From Actinokineospora enzanensis DSM 44649 (lineage in GTDB: Bacteria > Actinomycetota > Actinomycetes > Mycobacteriales > Pseudonocardiaceae), in assembly GCF_000374445.1 (NCBI RefSeq), contig NZ_KB894419.1, forward strand, positions 88,051 to 152,050: a stretch of DNA of 64,000 bases. Reading direction: 5' to 3'. The translations under genes and the position numbers were made by a program. The notes below the pieces were generated by a model that ran no database searches, was not told the DNA's origin, and saw nothing but the letters and a program-made list of their open reading frames with translations. Numbering within the stretch: the first letter of the stretch is position 1; the number at the start of each line of letters is the position of its first letter. Positions 26,812-34,688 of this stretch are shown here, in pieces.

Positions 26812-27179
26812 CAGGGGTTGCGGTACCGCTCGGCGGCGTTCTCGTCGCTGCCCTGGTAGCCCGCGGCGGAGCGCTCGGCGCTGGCGACGAACTCCTGCAT
26901 CCGCTGCAACGCCGTCTCCAGCTGGCCCTTCAACCCGGCCTCACCGGCCAGCCGGTCGGCGAACTTCGCCGACAGCTCCTGGCCGACCGGGCTGGTGCCC
27001 AGCATCGGCAGGTAGGCGGGCGAGGTCAGCTCGGCGACCTCGGCGAAGATCGCGTCCAGGTCGGCCCGCACCTCCTCGACGGCGGCGGCGAACTCGCGCA
27101 CCTGCTCGGGTTCCACCTGCCAGCCTGCCCCGCTCCCGGCGCTCGGGGCGGGTGCGGCGTTCGGGTCGTCGACGTACAT
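26811..27179 (-). CDS. EspC-like small helical protein, second module
   Basis: A 122-residue, mostly helical protein with the pattern of type VII-associated EspC/WXG-like proteins. Residues about 20-118 align with the C-terminal domain of the Pro-rich protein at 29707-31944: LGTSPVGQELSAKFADRL, then ALQRMQEFVASAE and GY. It lies between the PPE-like gene (113 bases upstream) and EspG. I infer that it is a secretion partner or substrate. ATG 27179 has GGAGAG upstream; the open frame extends a little further without support. Confidence 0.7.
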   Translation of the reverse strand: MYVDDPNAAPAPSAGSGAGWQVEPEQVREFAAAVEEVRADLDAIFAEVAELTSPAYLPMLGTSPVGQELSAKFADRLAGEAGLKGQLETALQRMQEFVASAERSAAGYQGSDENAAERYRNP

Positions 27180-27291
27180 TCCGGCATCTCTCCTTCTTCG
27201 CCGATCAGCTGACGGCGATCCCAAGCCTGGTCGCGGTCCCCGGCACCGAAGTCCACATCAGACGGTCGGCCCGACCGGTGACGGATATCCG

Positions 27292-28659
27292 TTACAGGCC
27301 GATGACGGGCGGGGCGGCGGTGAGGTCCGAGGTGGTGAACGGGTCGTCCTCCAGCGGCACGCGCCGACGGTGCTCGCCGTCCTCCTCCTCGTCGCGGGCG
27401 CCGGGTGGCACGCCGTAGCCGTTGCGGCCGCGGCCGTTCGGGTCGTTGAAGCCGTTCGCACGGCCGAAACGGCTCGCGCCACGGCGGCCGTCGCGGCCAA
27501 GGCCGGAGCCGGGACCGCCCGCGCCGCCGAAACCGGAGCCGCGGCCCGCGCCACCGCGGGAGCGGCCGCCGTCGGCGCCGACGCGGCCCGCGCCGAAACC
27601 GGAGCCGGGGGCGCCGAGACGACCGGCGGCCGGACCGCCGCGGCCCGCGCCGAACGGGAAGCCGCCGAGGCCGAGGTTCGCCGCGTTCGGGCCGTTCAGG
27701 CCAGGGTTCAGGCCGTTCGAGCCGAACCCGCCGGGCAGCTGGCCACCCGGGCCGAAGTTGGTAAGACCGCGCCAGCGGCCCTCCCAGCCGGAGTCGAAGC
27801 CCGGCGCGAACGACGGGGTGGTGCCCTGGCTGGGCGCGCCCGGGTAGCTCGTCGGCGGGGGTGGCGGTGGGGTCAGCCGCGGGTCGTGCGGGGTCGGCGG
27901 CAGGGTGACGCCGGGGCCGGGGACGCCGGTGCGCGGCGGCGTGGGCTGGATCGGGGTGCGGCCGGGGTCGACCCCGTCGGACGGGGTGCCGAAGCGCGGG
28001 GTGCTGCCGTCGATGCCGAGCACGGCCGTCTCGAAGCGCTGCATCGTCTGCACGGCCTTGCGCTTCATCTTCTTCTTGTTGCTGCCGAAGCCGAACGCGC
28101 TGGCGATGCCGCCGATCGCGGCGCCGAAGGCCGCGCCGACCGGGCCGCCGACCGCGAAGCCAGCGGCCGCGCCGCCGCCCGCGGTCGCCATGAACGGGCT
28201 GCTGGGCGAGCCGCCGGGCATGGTGCTCTGCGCCGAGCGCAGCGCGCCGCCCGCGTCCTGGATCGGTTCGGCCATCTGCTGGGCTGTGCCGCCGAGCTGG
28301 GACACCCAGGACGCGTTGCTCACCACGACCCGGGAGGCGTCCTCGGACGCGCTGCCGGACCAGAACTGCATGAGCCGCGACAGCGACCGCGACAGGTCCC
28401 GCGACGCCTGGCCCACCCGCTGGCCGTGCCGGGCCCACTCCTGGGCCAGCATGTCCAGCTGGGCGGCGTTCGCCTGGTCGCCGACCATGCGCTGCAGGGA
28501 CTTCAACGAGTAGCCGTCCCAGTGCACGCCACCGGTCACATAGCTGTCGTCCACCTCGCGACCGCGTCGGTGGTCCTGCTCCTGCGCGGCCCGGGCGGCG
28601 GCCGCCCGCTCGACCTGCGCCGCGTACCGCTCCGCCAACCCCGCCAGACCGGCGATCAT
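27292..28659 (-). CDS. PPE/WXG-like type VII secretion substrate with Gly-rich tail, second module
   Basis: A 455-residue protein. Residues 1-130 are helical with a WXG-like turn (LMQFWSGSASEDASR). A Gly/Ala segment (AAAGFAVGGPVGAAFGAAIG) follows, and about 200 residues rich in Gly, Pro, Arg and Asn. The C-terminal tail EHRRRVPLEDDPF..PPVIGL is shared with the PPE-like protein at 31958-33064. EspG nearby would be its chaperone. The ESX membrane core is not in this window. GAGGGAGG precedes ATG 28659. Confidence 0.78.
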   Translation of the reverse strand: MIAGLAGLAERYAAQVERAAAARAAQEQDHRRGREVDDSYVTGGVHWDGYSLKSLQRMVGDQANAAQLDMLAQEWARHGQRVGQASRDLSRSLSRLMQFWSGSASEDASRVVVSNASWVSQLGGTAQQMAEPIQDAGGALRSAQSTMPGGSPSSPFMATAGGGAAAGFAVGGPVGAAFGAAIGGIASAFGFGSNKKKMKRKAVQTMQRFETAVLGIDGSTPRFGTPSDGVDPGRTPIQPTPPRTGVPGPGVTLPPTPHDPRLTPPPPPPTSYPGAPSQGTTPSFAPGFDSGWEGRWRGLTNFGPGGQLPGGFGSNGLNPGLNGPNAANLGLGGFPFGAGRGGPAAGRLGAPGSGFGAGRVGADGGRSRGGAGRGSGFGGAGGPGSGLGRDGRRGASRFGRANGFNDPNGRGRNGYGVPPGARDEEEDGEHRRRVPLEDDPFTTSDLTAAPPVIGL

Positions 28660-28870
28660 GCCCGTGCCCCTCCCTCGGCCCGGGATTCGCCGGGCTGGGT
28701 AGCTGCCTCGTATGGCTGCTCTGTCTTTGAACTGCTCTTTCCCGCCGCGTTCCCGCCTGCGCCCCCAGCGGACACGGTAACCGATAGCGCTGACGATTCG
28801 GGAGAAAACCCCGAGCGGACTGCCCCTCCGGACATCCGGCGCAACGTCCGCGCGGCCGGACGGCCCACGC

Positions 28871-29710
28871 CTACCACCGCAGCTCCGTGGCCATCGAGCG
28901 AAACTCGGCGCGCAGCTCGTCGCGGGTCAGCGGGTTGACGCTCATCCAGTCACCGGTCGACTCGCCCGCGAGCCGGAACCGGCCCCGCGCGGTGTCCAGC
29001 CAGCGCAGCTCGTCGGCGGCCCTGGTCCACTCGCCCGCATACCCACCGCGAACGGCCAGCCCTGCCTGGCCGTTGCCCAGCACCGGCTGCAGGTGCGTGC
29101 TCATCCGCCGCGCGGTCTGCTCGTCGATCCCGTTCGCGCGCAACAGCCGATCAATCTCGTCGGCACTGAACCGGCGCGGCGCACCATCCCGTTCGGTCGC
29201 GTTCTCAATTGTCCGGTGCACCTCGTCCAACCCGCGCCGAGGCAGGCTGAACGGCGCGACCAGGGCGGCGTCCAAAGGGGGCACCAGGGTGAGTAATCGC
29301 TCGACCGCGTCGTGCACGGACAGCGCCAACAGGTGCACGCGCGCGCCCGCCGTCCGGTCCTGACGCACCAACAGCGCGTCCTCGCGCAGTGCCAACACTA
29401 CCGCCGCCCGCACCTGACCACGCCGGGCGACCAGCACGTCCAACGCCCCGGCCCCCTCACGCAGCAGGTGCACGAAATCCGCCGCCACCCCGCGCGGCCC
29501 CCGGTGATCGGCCAGCCCCCGCTGCACCAGATCGATCCGCGCCGACCGGAACGCCACCCGCCGGTCGCCCGCCACCCGCACCCGCAGCGGAAACGGCGGC
29601 GGCACCTCGGCGAACGTGCACAGCAGCTCGACCTCGGTCGGGTGCAGCCACGCCTCGACCCCACCCCGGTACACCGGGTCGGAGTCCAGGCCGGTCGGCA
29701 AGGGTGTCAC
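28871..29710 (-). CDS. EspG-like type VII secretion chaperone, first module
   Basis: A 279-residue EspG-family protein, paralogue of 26011-26811: WLHPTEVELLCTFAEVPPPF, GLADHRGPRGVAADFVHLLR, MSTHLQPVLGNGQAG and GDWMSVNPLTRDELRAEF. It begins at GTG 29710, overlapping the stop of the Pro-rich gene by four bases (GTGA). It is the last gene of the first module. The 211 bases after it hold no gene and may carry the promoter of the second module. Confidence 0.82.
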   Translation of the reverse strand: MTPLPTGLDSDPVYRGGVEAWLHPTEVELLCTFAEVPPPFPLRVRVAGDRRVAFRSARIDLVQRGLADHRGPRGVAADFVHLLREGAGALDVLVARRGQVRAAVVLALREDALLVRQDRTAGARVHLLALSVHDAVERLLTLVPPLDAALVAPFSLPRRGLDEVHRTIENATERDGAPRRFSADEIDRLLRANGIDEQTARRMSTHLQPVLGNGQAGLAVRGGYAGEWTRAADELRWLDTARGRFRLAGESTGDWMSVNPLTRDELRAEFRSMATELRW

Positions 29711-31944
29711 CCGCCCACACCCTGGTCGTGCCGGGCGATGTCGTCCTGGTTGCCCTCGTCGACGTCCCGGTACCCGTCGCGGATCTTCTCCGCGCTCTCG
29801 ATGAACTGGTCCATCCGGCGCATCGCCTCGGCCAGCAGCCCGCGCAGCCCGTTGGACCCGTTGAGCCGGTCGTCGAACTTCTTCGCCAGCTGCTGCCCGA
29901 CCGGACTCGTCCCCAACTTGGGCGTGTGCGCGTCACCCTGCATCCGCTCCACCCGCGACTGCACGGCGGCGAGCCCGAACCGGGCGGAACTCACGGCCAC
30001 GCTGAACCCGCGCAGCTTGTCCAGATCGACATCCCAGAAGCCGGTGGAGTTCGCGGGCTTCCCGTCGGCCGGGGCGGCCGTCGTCGGGTGCGCGGAGTCC
30101 GGCCGCGCCGCACTCGGATCGACACCGTCCGGAGTGGTCGCGTCCTTGCCGGGGCCCTGGTTGCCGGGATGCGCGCTGTCCGGGTGCGTGCCATCCGGAC
30201 TGGTGACGTTCGGGTGGTCGTGCTTGTGGCTGGGGAAGGTGAAAGCGTCGTCGCCCTTGCCCGGGTGCCCGGCTTCGGGTCCGCCCGGGGTCGAGGTGAT
30301 CGGTGTCCCCGGCTTGTTCGACCCACTGGACGACCCGGGACCGTGCCCGGGAACCGAGCTATGTGGACCGCTGTGCGGGTTCGGCACCGAGCCACCCACC
30401 CCGGGCTGCACCGCCGCATCCGGCGGCACCACACCACCGGGCGGCACGGGGGTGTTCGGCGGCGGGCTGCCCGCTCCCGGGTGCGTGGGAACGGTACCGA
30501 CCCCGGGATCCGTCGACACCGGACCGGCGCCGGGGTGGTGCGGCGCGGGGACCGTTGACGGATCGGGCGCCTGGCCGGGAGCGTTGGCCACCGGGCCGGT
30601 GCCGGGCTGCGGCCCCGGGATCGTGGACGGGTCCGGTGTCGGCTGCTGGCCGGGCGTCGTGGCGAGGGGTCCGGAGCCTGCGGACGGGTCGGGGGTCGGA
30701 TTCGGTGTGGAGCCGGGTCCCGACGACGGATCGGGCCCGGGGGCTCCCGGGGGTGGAGTCTGCGCCGATGGATCGGGAGTCGGGGTGGGCCCGGAGCCGG
30801 GTGTCGGGCTGGGGGCCGTTCCCGGAGGCGGGGTGACTCCCGCCGACGGGTCAGGACTGGGCGCAGGAATGCCTGCGGCCGGGGGCTGGGAGGGCATCGG
30901 GGTCAGGACCGTGGATAAGTCCGGTCCGGTGCCGGTGGCTGGCGGTGTGAAGACCGAGGACGGGTCCGGTGCCGGAACCGGGTTGGGTGTGGGGCCGGGC
31001 ACCGGGGCCGGGCTGGGTGCGGGCACGGGGTTGGGCGTGGGCCCCGGCACAGGTGCCGGAACCGGGTGCGGAGTCGGCCCGGGTACCGGTCCCGGCGTAG
31101 GCCCTGGAATCGGGCTCGGCGCGGGTCCGGGGAGCGGCGCGGGGTTCGGCGAGGGCACCGGGTTCGGTGTCGGGCCGGGCACCGGGTTCGGGCCGGGCGC
31201 CGGGATGGGATTGGGGGCTGGCCCGGGTACCGGGCTGGGGTTCGGCGATGGGATCGGACTGGGCGGCGAAGCGCCGAGATCCGGCGCCTGGACCGCGCTG
31301 CCCGGATCGGGAGTCGAAGCCGAACTCGGCATCGTGCTGCCCAGGCCCGAGGTCGAGCTGGAAGCGGGCATCGTGCCGCCCAGGCCATGGGCTGGGCCGG
31401 GACCCGGCAGCGCCGCGCCGCCCAGACCGTGAGCAGGCCCGGGGCCCGGAAGTGCTGTGCCGCCTAGGCCATGGGCTGGGCTGGGGCCCGGCAGTGTGCT
31501 GCCCAGACCGTGGGCCGGGCCGGAGCTCCGGAGCACGCTGCCCAGGTCAGGGCCCGCGCCGAAACTCGGTGCCGTGGTGCCCAGGGCAGACCGGCCGAGG
31601 CTTGGCGCCATGCCGCCCAGAGGTGGGATCGGCAGGGCTGTGGAAACCGTGGCGGCTTGGTCCGAGGGGACCGGGCCAGGGCGCTGGCGTGTGCTGCCCA
31701 GGTCAGAGTCCGTGTCGGAACTCGGTGTCGTGTCGCCTGTGGCCGATCGGCCGAGGCTTGGCGCCGTGCCGCCCAGGGGTGGGATCGGCAGGGCTGTGGA
31801 GACCGTGGTGGCCTGGTCCGGGAGGACCGGGTCGGAGATCGAACCCGAGATGGAGCCCGAGGTCAGGTCCACCGCGTGCGGGGTCGGCATCGGGAAGACC
31901 TCGGTCGCCTGGGTGGGCGGGTTGGGCTGGTCGAAGTCGCGCAT
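29707..31944 (-). CDS. Pro-rich repeat protein with C-terminal EspC-like domain, first module
   Basis: A 745-residue protein with about 600 residues of low complexity. From the N-terminus there are two copies of a 52-residue unit (with TALPIPPLGGxAPSLGRSA), then several HGLGG..LPGPGPA units, then long tracts of PNPVPGPTP-type repeats. The last about 115 residues are an ordered helical domain (LGTSPVGQQLAKKFDDRL, AMRRMDQFIESAEKI) that aligns with the 122-residue protein at 26811-27179. The Pro-rich part could span the cell wall or act as an adhesive stalk. The start ATG 31944 has GAGGAGG upstream and lies 13 bases after the PPE-like gene. Confidence 0.72.
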   Translation of the reverse strand: MRDFDQPNPPTQATEVFPMPTPHAVDLTSGSISGSISDPVLPDQATTVSTALPIPPLGGTAPSLGRSATGDTTPSSDTDSDLGSTRQRPGPVPSDQAATVSTALPIPPLGGMAPSLGRSALGTTAPSFGAGPDLGSVLRSSGPAHGLGSTLPGPSPAHGLGGTALPGPGPAHGLGGAALPGPGPAHGLGGTMPASSSTSGLGSTMPSSASTPDPGSAVQAPDLGASPPSPIPSPNPSPVPGPAPNPIPAPGPNPVPGPTPNPVPSPNPAPLPGPAPSPIPGPTPGPVPGPTPHPVPAPVPGPTPNPVPAPSPAPVPGPTPNPVPAPDPSSVFTPPATGTGPDLSTVLTPMPSQPPAAGIPAPSPDPSAGVTPPPGTAPSPTPGSGPTPTPDPSAQTPPPGAPGPDPSSGPGSTPNPTPDPSAGSGPLATTPGQQPTPDPSTIPGPQPGTGPVANAPGQAPDPSTVPAPHHPGAGPVSTDPGVGTVPTHPGAGSPPPNTPVPPGGVVPPDAAVQPGVGGSVPNPHSGPHSSVPGHGPGSSSGSNKPGTPITSTPGGPEAGHPGKGDDAFTFPSHKHDHPNVTSPDGTHPDSAHPGNQGPGKDATTPDGVDPSAARPDSAHPTTAAPADGKPANSTGFWDVDLDKLRGFSVAVSSARFGLAAVQSRVERMQGDAHTPKLGTSPVGQQLAKKFDDRLNGSNGLRGLLAEAMRRMDQFIESAEKIRDGYRDVDEGNQDDIARHDQGVGG
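31592..31836 (-). repeat. Tandem 156-base coding repeat
   Basis: The segment beginning CGGCCGAGGCTTGGCGCC at 31592 recurs at 31748, 156 bases (52 codons) later, with strong identity over about 85 bases. Unit length is a whole number of codons, so the frame of the Pro-rich protein is kept. Confidence 0.65.
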
Positions 31945-31957
31945 GTCGGTCGCCTCC

Positions 31958-33064
31958 TCAGAGTCCGATTACCGGGGGCGATGCCTTCTGGTCCAGGGCG
32001 AACGGGTCTTCCGCGTCGTACGGGTAGCGCCTGCGGTGTTCGCCCGCGCTGTCGCCGTGGCCGCCCATGCCGCCCGCGCCCATCGGCATGCCGCCGCCCA
32101 TGCCCGTGCCGGAGCCCGCGCCGCCCGTGCTCGCGGCTGCGGGGACGTTGCCGGGGCTGAAGGTGCGGGTGGGGCCGCTGGCCAGGGCTTCGGTGGCGCC
32201 GACCGCGCCGCCCACGCCGAGGGGACGGGCGTCGCCTGAGGCCGGGGCGCCGCCGATGGCCGCGGAGCCGCCGTAGCCTGCGGATGTGCCCGTGCCCGGG
32301 TGGCCGGGGGCGTTGTCGAAGCTCTGGACGGCGGTGCCCGGGTCGCTGCCGTTGGCGGTGAGCATGGCCCAGCGCATCTCGATGTCGGTGATGTACGAGA
32401 CCGGGGTCTGCGGGGGCGGGGGCAGCGCGGGGCCGGGGTCCTGTGGGTGCTCGTGCAGCACCGTGTCGCGGGCCTCGAATGCCGGGGTGGCGCGGTCGAT
32501 GCCGATGGCGGCGCCCTCGAAGCGCTTCATCGCCTCCACGGCCATCGCCTTGAGCTTGGCCTGTTCCTGTTCGGCGGTGAACGCGCTCTGCGTGCCCGCG
32601 GCCGTGCCGGAGATGGCCGAGACCAGCGGGCCGCCGGACTGCAGGGCGCGGGCGGCGCTGTCGGCGGCCTGCGCGGGCGGTACCGGGGGCTTGGTCGGCA
32701 GGTCCGGCATGGCGTCCTGGGCGGCCTTCAGCGCGCCTGCCGCCTCCTGGATCGGGTCGCCGATCTGCTTGGCCGTCTCGCCGAGGTCGGACACCCACTG
32801 CGCGTTCAGCGCCACATCGTGCCTGGCCTGCTCGGCGGCGCTGCCCGACCAGTAGTTCATCAGCTCGTCCAGGGCGGTCGACAGCACGTCGGCGGCGTCC
32901 ACCACCTCGGTGCCCGCCGCCCGCCAGTCGTCGGCCAGGCGCTCCAGCTGTGGGGCGCTCGCCTGGTCGGTGACCATCTTGACCAGCTGTTCCAGCGAGC
33001 AGGACTCCCAGTTGTAGCCCGCGGTGACGTACTCGTCCCGGCCTTGCTGCTGCCCACCTGCCAT
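31958..33064 (-). CDS. PPE/WXG-like type VII secretion substrate, first module
   Basis: A 368-residue protein, first in its operon. The N-terminal about 130 residues are helical with a WXG-like turn (LDELMNYWSGSAAEQAR) and align with the PPE-like protein at 27292-28659 (ESCSLEQLVKMVTDQASAPQ against YSLKSLQRMVGDQANAAQ). A Pro-rich middle and Gly/Met-rich segment follow. The tail GEHRRRYPYDAEDPF..PPVIGL is shared. GGGGAG lies seven bases before ATG 33064. Confidence 0.78.
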   Translation of the reverse strand: MAGGQQQGRDEYVTAGYNWESCSLEQLVKMVTDQASAPQLERLADDWRAAGTEVVDAADVLSTALDELMNYWSGSAAEQARHDVALNAQWVSDLGETAKQIGDPIQEAAGALKAAQDAMPDLPTKPPVPPAQAADSAARALQSGGPLVSAISGTAAGTQSAFTAEQEQAKLKAMAVEAMKRFEGAAIGIDRATPAFEARDTVLHEHPQDPGPALPPPPQTPVSYITDIEMRWAMLTANGSDPGTAVQSFDNAPGHPGTGTSAGYGGSAAIGGAPASGDARPLGVGGAVGATEALASGPTRTFSPGNVPAAASTGGAGSGTGMGGGMPMGAGGMGGHGDSAGEHRRRYPYDAEDPFALDQKASPPVIGL

Positions 33065-33356
33065 CGCTGTTCTCCCCTCGGTGGTTGCCCGGACCACCGT
33101 CCCCTACGACACCCGCGGACGTTCGCTCCCGCCGGTCACGCTATCCGGTCGGACGCACACCCGGCACCGGTAGTTCCCTCCCGGTCACTCCTCGTTCCAC
33201 ACACCTCTATCGATACCGGTGGAATCGCGCAAGACGTCTTTTCCCCGCCTTCGTACCAGCCACCCATGACCGGCCGTCGAACCACGCGGATTCACTCGTA
33301 CGGCCTAGCGTCACCGAATGTTCACCTACCACCGGTGTCCACCGCCGACAAATACG
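33065..33356. other. Non-coding stretch upstream of the type VII modules
   Basis: This 292-base stretch lies between the frameshifted membrane protein and the first PPE-like gene. Its composition is lower in GC than the genes around it, and no ORF looks real. It should contain the module promoter, but I can assign no site. Confidence 0.4.
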
Positions 33357-34405
33357 TCACGGGGTTACCGCCGATGGTTGCGCCTTCTGCACCACCTGGT
33401 CGGCGAAGTTGTCCAGCAGGCGGGTGCCGACCTCCTGGGAATATCCCAGTACCAACGCGAACAACAGCAGCGCCGCGTGGTTGCCGATCGGGTCGTGCAG
33501 CAGGCCGGTGCGCAGCACCAGCACCCCCACCACGGCCAGGATCGCGCCGAGCATGATCTTCACCAGCGCTTGGTACGGGGTCAGCGAGTACGGCACCACG
33601 CTCGGCTTGCTGCGCAACAACAACACCACCACCGCGATCGACGCGCCAAGCACGCCCATCAGCTGCAACCACCACACGTCACCGCTGGACGGCGCGGACC
33701 CGCCGGTCGGGCAGACCAGCGCCGTGCCCTGGCCGAGGCACAGCGGCAGCATGCGCTCGTGCAGCGCGGTCAGCCAGCCGATGGTCAGGTTCACTGCGAG
33801 CAGCAGCAGGCCGAACAGGATGATCCGGTTCCGCAGGCTGCGCACGGCCGCGGCCGCGTCGTCCGTCACGCTGTGCGCGGCCCGCAGCGCGCTGAGCACC
33901 ATTACCCGCTGGGTGGCGTCGTCCAGCCCGTCGAAGGTGGTCGGATCCAGCGCCTGCCAATGCGGGTTCTTCTCGTCCAGCTTGCGGCCCACCACCCCGC
34001 GCACGTACGGCAGCCTGCCCGGCAGGTCCGGGGCCGAGGAGACCAGCAGCTCCTCGGCCAGGTGGATTGCCCGCCAGGCGCGCTCGATGCTGGATCCCGA
34101 GTACCAGCGGCGCAGCCTGCTGCGCGCGGTCGCGGCCCGTGCGGCGATCTCCATCGCGGTGTGCACCGCGCCCGGGACCGGGGCGTCCGCCGGTCGATGT
34201 CCGACTGCAACCGCTGCAACCGTTCCGCGACGATCATCCGCCAGGCGGACGACGGGTGCAGCCGCTCGACCCGTTGCGACCAATCGGGTCCCGCCGCGAC
34301 CGGATCGGTTTCCGGCTCGGTAGTGGCATTCTCGACGTCCGCCGGGTGATTTCCGTTGGGCGTCAACAGGTTCTCGGGCGCGGTCGCCCGCAGGTCCGAA
34401 CTCAC
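33357..34405 (-). pseudogene. Membrane protein gene with a frameshift
   Basis: Two frames together give one protein of about 350 residues. The N-terminal part starts at GTG 34405 (GGGGGA four bases upstream) and runs through RVERLHPSSAWRMIVAERLQ to RLQSDID near 34195. From there the good frame is the next one: VPGAVHTAMEIAARAATA to the stop at 33357, with four membrane helices (IILFGLLLLAVNLTIGWLTA, LMGVLGASIAVVVLL, MLGAILAVVGVLVL, ALLLFALVLGY). A lost G in GACCGGCGGAC (about 34190) would restore the frame. This is either a real mutation or a sequencing error. No family recognised. Confidence 0.65.
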
Positions 34406-34519
34406 GCATTCCCCCCGCGATCGGGCGGACCCGCGAACCCCCGCGCGTCGAAGCACCCGACCCCTCCGGCTCGATGATCGCGCACCGCGCCGGGGGCATT
34501 ACCCGGGTGTCCGATTTCC

Positions 34520-34621
34520 TCAGGTGTTGGGGGACTCCGCGAGGATCACGGTCACCACCGAGATCCACGTGACCACCACCGCGAGCAGCCAGAACTTCAC
34601 ATTGGTAAGCAACCGGACCAT
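34520..34621 (-). CDS. 33-residue single-span membrane peptide
   Basis: A short protein beginning MVRLLTNVKFWLLAVVV and ending in ILAESPNT, almost all of it one hydrophobic helix. GGGAGG sits seven bases before ATG 34621, an excellent ribosome site. It lies 67 bases downstream of corA on the same strand, so it may be cotranscribed. Small membrane peptides often tune transporters, and a role with CorA is conceivable but only inferred. Confidence 0.55.
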   Translation of the reverse strand: MVRLLTNVKFWLLAVVVTWISVVTVILAESPNT

Positions 34622-34688
34622 GGCGAAACCTCCCATCGAAGGGCGAACGGGGAAACTGGCTGTGGCCGAACGGTGAATCGTCGGTCGG

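Noticed and set aside
28660..28870. Possible small gene between the two type VII modules
   Set aside because: The only frame is short, Ser/Ala/Gly-rich and lacks a start signal; the stretch fits better as a promoter region.
26811..31500. Very long open frames on the strand opposite the type VII genes (for example 27370-28938 and 29312-31432 on plus)
   Set aside because: They are mirror products of GC-rich, Pro/Gly-coding DNA; they have no family similarity, and the minus-strand frames have conserved domains and ribosome sites.
29707..31944. Pro-rich repeats considered as a CRISPR-like or tandem non-coding array
   Set aside because: Units are multiples of three, keep one frame and vary at codon level, and there are no equal spacers.
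33902..34456. The start part of the frameshifted gene as an independent protein
   Set aside because: After about residue 70 it turns into an Arg/Pro-rich shadow, while the neighbouring frame continues the sensible sequence.
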